A stretch of DNA of 64,000 nt, from NCBI RefSeq assembly GCF_009831215.1, contig NZ_WUTW01000006.1:308439-372438 (forward strand). The letters run 5' to 3'. Below are positions 60,675-64,000 of this stretch, one piece after another. Each line of letters starts with the position of its first letter. The stretch's first letter is position 1. The notes beneath the pieces are model-generated. The model was not told where the DNA came from. It saw nothing but the letters and a program-made list of their open reading frames with translations, and ran no database searches. The stretch is from Actinomadura rayongensis. GTDB taxonomy: Bacteria > Actinomycetota > Actinomycetes > Streptosporangiales > Streptosporangiaceae. The position numbers and the translations under genes were made by a program.

Positions 60675-62300
60675 TCAGTTCCCCTCGTTGTCTCGTCGCC
60701 CCCGCGCCGCGACGCAGGCCGCCCCCACGGCCAGCACGGCGACGGCGGTGAGCGCGTCCTCCGGAAGCGCGCCGAGCCGGTCGGCGAGCGTGCGCCCGGT
60801 GCGCGCGGGCATCGTCGCGACCTGGACGTCGGGCGTGAACTCCCGCGACCGCGCCACGACCCGCCCGTCGGGAGCCACGATCGCGCTGATGCCGCTCGTC
60901 GCCGCCACCAAGATCGTACGACCATGCTCGACCGCGCGCAGCCGCGACATGGCGATCTGCTGCGGCGGAAGGCTCGTGCGGCCGTAGGTGGCGTTGTTGG
61001 TCTGCACGACGAGCATCTGCCCGCGCGCGACATCGCGGACCTCCCGGTCATAGGCGACCTCGAAGCAGATGACGTCCCCGATCGTGATCGGACCGAGCCG
61101 CATCACCCCCGACCGGGTGCCGTGCGCGAAGTCGCGGGGGACGCGGTCGAACCGGGTGATCAGCTTCGTCAGCAGCGGACGGAACGGGATGTACTCCCCG
61201 AACGGGACGGGGTGGCGTTTGACGTAGTAGTCGCCGGGCCCGGAGACGGGGTCCCACACGATCCCGCGGTTCTCGACCTTGGTGCCGTCGGCGCTGTCGA
61301 CGAGCGCGCCGACCAGCACCGGCACCCCGACGTCCTTGACGGCCTCGTCGATCGCCGCGTACGCGTCGGTCTCGGCGTAGGGGTCCAGGTCGCTGGCGTT
61401 CTCCGGCCACACCACCAGGCTCGGCCGCGCGACCGCCCCCTCCCGGATGCGGGCGGCGAGCTCGTGGGTGCGGTTGACGTGGTTGGTGAGGACGGCCTTG
61501 CGCTGCCCCTCGAAGTCCAGGCCGAGGCGCGGGACGTTGCCCTGCACCACCGCGACCGTCACCGGCCGCCCGCCCGTCGGGACCGGGACCGCGCGCGCCG
61601 CCGCGCCGAGCGCCGCGACGGCCGCGAGCGCGGCGGCGGCGCCGAGCAGCGCGCTCCGGCCGCGCCCCTGCTCCCGCGCCGCGACGGTCCCGAGCGCGGC
61701 GGCGGCCAGCAGCCCGCCCGCCAGCGCGGTCGCGAACGTGACCAGCGGCGCGCCGCCCACCGCCGCGTACGGGGTGAGGGGCGTGCCGGTCTGGCTGAAC
61801 GCCAGCCGCGCCCACGGGAACCCGCCGAACGGGACGCTGCCGCGCACCAGCTCCTGCGCGACCCACAGCGCCGCCGTCCACACCGGCCAGCCGCGCAGCC
61901 GCCCCACGACCGCGAACCCGGCCGTCATCGGCGCGAAGTACAGGGCCTGGACGAGGCTGAGCGCGACCCACCCGTCCTCCCCGACCCGCGCGATGCCGGT
62001 GAGGACGGGCAGGAAGAACGCCGCGCCCGACAGGAACCCCAGCCACGCCGCCGTCCGCGCCCGCAGCCCCCGCACCGCGAGGACCAGGACCGCGACCGCG
62101 ACCGGCGCAGTCACCGCCCACCCCAGCGGGGGGAACGCCGCGAACAGCAGCGGCCCGGCCGCGACGGCGGCGACGGTGCGGGGCCAGCCCGCCCGCCCGC
62201 CGCGGCGCAGCCCGTCCCACCGGCGCGCCCACCGGCCGCGGCGGGCCGGGGGCGGCGGCCCGGCGTCCGGGGGGCTGCCCGCGAGGGTGTCCTGCGTCAC
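60675..62300 (-). CDS. lnt: Apolipoprotein N-acyltransferase
   Basis: 541 residues. Six or more helices at the N-terminal half (VLVLAVRGLRARTAAWLGF), then a nitrilase-like domain from about residue 250. Catalytic residues of Lnt: Glu in VVWPENASDLDPY, Lys in YVKRHPVPFGEY and Cys in GDVICFEVAYDREV, all conserved. It N-acylates lipoproteins after signal peptidase II. The GTG start follows GGAAGGA. Separate from ppm (next gene), in contrast to the fused mycobacterial Ppm1. Confidence 0.93.
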   Translation of the reverse strand: MTQDTLAGSPPDAGPPPPARRGRWARRWDGLRRGGRAGWPRTVAAVAAGPLLFAAFPPLGWAVTAPVAVAVLVLAVRGLRARTAAWLGFLSGAAFFLPVLTGIARVGEDGWVALSLVQALYFAPMTAGFAVVGRLRGWPVWTAALWVAQELVRGSVPFGGFPWARLAFSQTGTPLTPYAAVGGAPLVTFATALAGGLLAAAALGTVAAREQGRGRSALLGAAAALAAVAALGAAARAVPVPTGGRPVTVAVVQGNVPRLGLDFEGQRKAVLTNHVNRTHELAARIREGAVARPSLVVWPENASDLDPYAETDAYAAIDEAVKDVGVPVLVGALVDSADGTKVENRGIVWDPVSGPGDYYVKRHPVPFGEYIPFRPLLTKLITRFDRVPRDFAHGTRSGVMRLGPITIGDVICFEVAYDREVRDVARGQMLVVQTNNATYGRTSLPPQQIAMSRLRAVEHGRTILVAATSGISAIVAPDGRVVARSREFTPDVQVATMPARTGRTLADRLGALPEDALTAVAVLAVGAACVAARGRRDNEGN

Positions 62301-62846
62301 CGCGCGTCCTTCCTGTCGCTCTGCGGGAACGCTACCGGGGACGCGCCCGCACCACGACCGGGACCGGGCGTCGACGGAGGAGGCGGGCGCAATCCGCGCG
62401 GGGCACGGAAGAGGACCCGTGGCATCCGTCGGGCCGGACACGCCTCACAGGCGGTGAGAACGAGGATCCGTTTTCTACTGGATGCCGCGGGTCCTTCCCG
62501 GGTCCAACCCCCGCGCGATCGGGCGGCTCCACCCAGAAGGCCCCGGAGCCCGCACCTGGCTCGTTGGCGCGGGGTGGGCGGCGTCGTGAGCGGCCGATCG
62601 GTGAGTCCGTGCTGGACCCGAGCAAAACTATCCGGTTCACCGGCCTTGTCAACCACCGCGCGCGACCCGAGCGGACCCGTCCGCGCAGGTCGCGCGCGGA
62701 TCGCGGCGGACCGAAATCGGCGCGGGCGAGACGGCCGGAACGCGCCACCGCAAAAGGCAGCGCCGCGACTGATGGTGAAACTATAGTAACCCTCAGTTAA
62801 CCCCTGTGTCGGTTTCCCGGCACCTTCACCCCCGGAAGAGAGGGTC
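62301..62846. other. Intergenic stretch of about 550 bp with promoter at the right
   Basis: No gene with a start signal. A long GC-rich stretch is followed by AT-richer sequence from 62755 on (GATGGTGAAACTATAGTAAC), where TATAGT (62782-62787) is a plausible -10 for the DUF4239 gene 60 bp downstream. Confidence 0.5.
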
Positions 62847-63617
62847 ATGCCCGTCTACCTCCTCGCCGCGCTCTGCGCCGTCGCGGTCGTGCTGCTGGCC
62901 GGCCGCCTCGCGCGCAGGATGCGGCTCGGCGACGAGGACGCCGCCGCCGACGGCCCCACCAACGCCCACGCCGGCTCCATGCTGTCGGCGCTGTTCCTCG
63001 CCGCGTTCGCCATCGCGATCGTCGTCCCGTGGACGACCACCGACGCCGCGCGCCTCAACACCTTCGCCGAGAGCCAGGCCATCGTCGAGGCGACCTGGAC
63101 CACCACCCGGCTCCCCGCCGCCGAGGGCGCCCCGCTGCGCGACGCGCTCACCGGCTACGCCCGCTTCGTCCGCGACCGCGAATGGCCCCGCATGCACGAC
63201 GGCCGCATGAACCCCGCCGGCGACACCGCCCTGGACGACCTGCGCCGCCGCGCCATCGCCCTGCCCACCGACAAGGGCGACGAGCAGAGCGACGCCCGCA
63301 CCGCCCTGCTCGACCAGATCGCGCAGATCTCCACCGCCCGGCACCAGCGCGGCATGGACGCCCGCAGCAGCCCGCCCGGCTGGCTCCTCGTCATCACCAT
63401 CGCGACCGGCCTCGTCGTGGTGCTGCTGCCGTTCCTGTCGGGCGCGCGGCCCCGCGGCTGGACGCTCGTCCCGCTCGGCATCATGGCCGGGCTCCTCGGC
63501 GTCGGCGTGTGGCTCGCCATCGACATCTCCCACGTCTTCGCCGGAGCCCTGGCCGTCAAGCCCACCGCGTTCACCGCCGCGCTCGCCGAGATCGCCCGCA
63601 TCGGCGCGGGCGGCTGA
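62847..63617 (+). CDS. DUF4239 (bestrophin-like) membrane protein
   Basis: 256 residues, four helices: LLAALCAVAVVLLAGRLARR, LSALFLAAFAIAIVVPWTTT, LLVITIATGLVVVLLPFLSG and LVPLGIMAGLLGVGVWLAID. A soluble loop between the second and third helix contains LNTFAESQAIVEATW, a family feature. The family is described as bestrophin-like and may form a channel, but its function is not established. ATG follows AGAGGGTC. Confidence 0.87.
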   Translation: MPVYLLAALCAVAVVLLAGRLARRMRLGDEDAAADGPTNAHAGSMLSALFLAAFAIAIVVPWTTTDAARLNTFAESQAIVEATWTTTRLPAAEGAPLRDALTGYARFVRDREWPRMHDGRMNPAGDTALDDLRRRAIALPTDKGDEQSDARTALLDQIAQISTARHQRGMDARSSPPGWLLVITIATGLVVVLLPFLSGARPRGWTLVPLGIMAGLLGVGVWLAIDISHVFAGALAVKPTAFTAALAEIARIGAGG

Positions 63618-63619
63618 CC

Positions 63620-64000
63620 GTGCCGCCCACGACCCCGCCCCCGCCCGACCCCGAACCGGGCCCCACACCGCACCCCTCACCCGGCGCGGCGCGCGACACC
63701 GCGCACACGCCGTCCCCGCCGACGCGGGCCGACGCCCAAGAACACGCGCGAGCCGACACGCAGAAGCAGCCGCACGGCCGGACACCCGACCGGACGCCGG
63801 ACCACGCGCGCGATCGGACGCGCGGTCGAATGCGCGGTCGGACGCCGCGCGGCGGGTGGCGCGGGGTACTGCGCCTTGCGCGGATCTGCCTTACGTGGAT
63901 CCGCCGGGCGCGGATCCGGCCGACGCGGATCCGGCCCGCGTGGATCCGGCCGGGCGTGCGGCGCGTCCTCGCCGTGGCCGGGGTGCTCGCCGTCGCGCCG
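63620..64000 (+). CDS. Start of a Pro/Arg-rich probable membrane protein (cut by window edge)
   Basis: An open frame of 127 codons runs from a GTG three bases after the DUF4239 stop to the window edge without a stop. The first 60 residues are Pro/Thr/Arg-rich, then comes a five-residue repeat TWIRR ARIRP TRIRP AWIRP from a 15-bp DNA unit. The last residues VLAVAGVLAVAP may begin a membrane helix. No family recognised. The close spacing suggests an operon with the DUF4239 gene, but coding is not certain. Confidence 0.5.
   Translation, partial: MPPTTPPPPDPEPGPTPHPSPGAARDTAHTPSPPTRADAQEHARADTQKQPHGRTPDRTPDHARDRTRGRMRGRTPRGGWRGVLRLARICLTWIRRARIRPTRIRPAWIRPGVRRVLAVAGVLAVAP

Overview
The window is very GC-rich, with G or C in most third codon positions. 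It carries marker genes of Gram-positive actinobacteria: RbpA, polyprenol-phosphate mannose synthase (ppm) beside an apolipoprotein N-acyltransferase gene, an MprA/MprB-like two-component system, an ECF42-type sigma factor and many leaderless promoters. Overall it looks like a chromosomal stretch from an Actinomadura/Thermomonosporaceae-type actinomycete. The genus is my inference; no rRNA or tRNA gene was found to test it.

0-12.4 kb: the end of an MFS exporter, a YCII(DGPF)/ECF42 sigma pair, a TetR gene bracketed by five copies of one operator, a dihydrofolate-reductase-like protein, a tyrosine recombinase, two convergent TetR genes, a two-gene drug-type ABC exporter with its divergent TetR, a GNAT acetyltransferase overlapping rsgA, and a 621-residue alanine-rich protein with a repetitive tail.

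12.4-26.3 kb: a two-component system followed by a GT2-GtrA fusion and two adjacent paralogous 13-TM-type (GT39/ArnT-like) membrane glycosyltransferases. A pterin dehydratase, SDR, class V aminotransferase, PucR-like regulator and DUF2231 membrane protein follow. Tandem 11-bp repeats beginning TGA occur ahead of the two-component operon, the glycosyltransferase operon and the DUF2231 gene, suggesting one local regulon.

26.9-31.7 kb: a ketosynthase III gene divergent from a stand-alone acyltransferase and an acyl-CoA oxidase-like gene, then a TerD protein. This ACP-less acyl pathway is the least familiar module here.

32.5-42.8 kb: mostly single housekeeping or accessory genes: a HAD phosphatase, DUF3152 protein, TetR, YigZ, GlxA-type regulator with a cysteine hydrolase, HpnB-like glycosyltransferase, a second tyrosine recombinase with a phage-type HTH protein, and an FAD monooxygenase/TetR divergent pair sharing a 33-bp dyad.

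43-47.4 kb: a cysteine hydrolase, an NCS2-like permease and an amidase in one overlapping operon beside a GntR regulator. The residue spacing supports biuret-to-allophanate-to-ammonia catabolism.

47.6-64 kb: two hydrolases, a LysE exporter, a MoxR/DUF58/VWA operon, a methyltransferase pair, EF-hand protein, glycerophosphodiesterase, an orphan Phd-type antitoxin divergent from clpP across a 47-bp dyad, rbpA behind a SigR-like promoter, the lnt-ppm-fxsA operon, and a DUF4239 membrane protein. Several long intergenic stretches lack genes. Two of them hold recognisable degraded copies of nearby genes.
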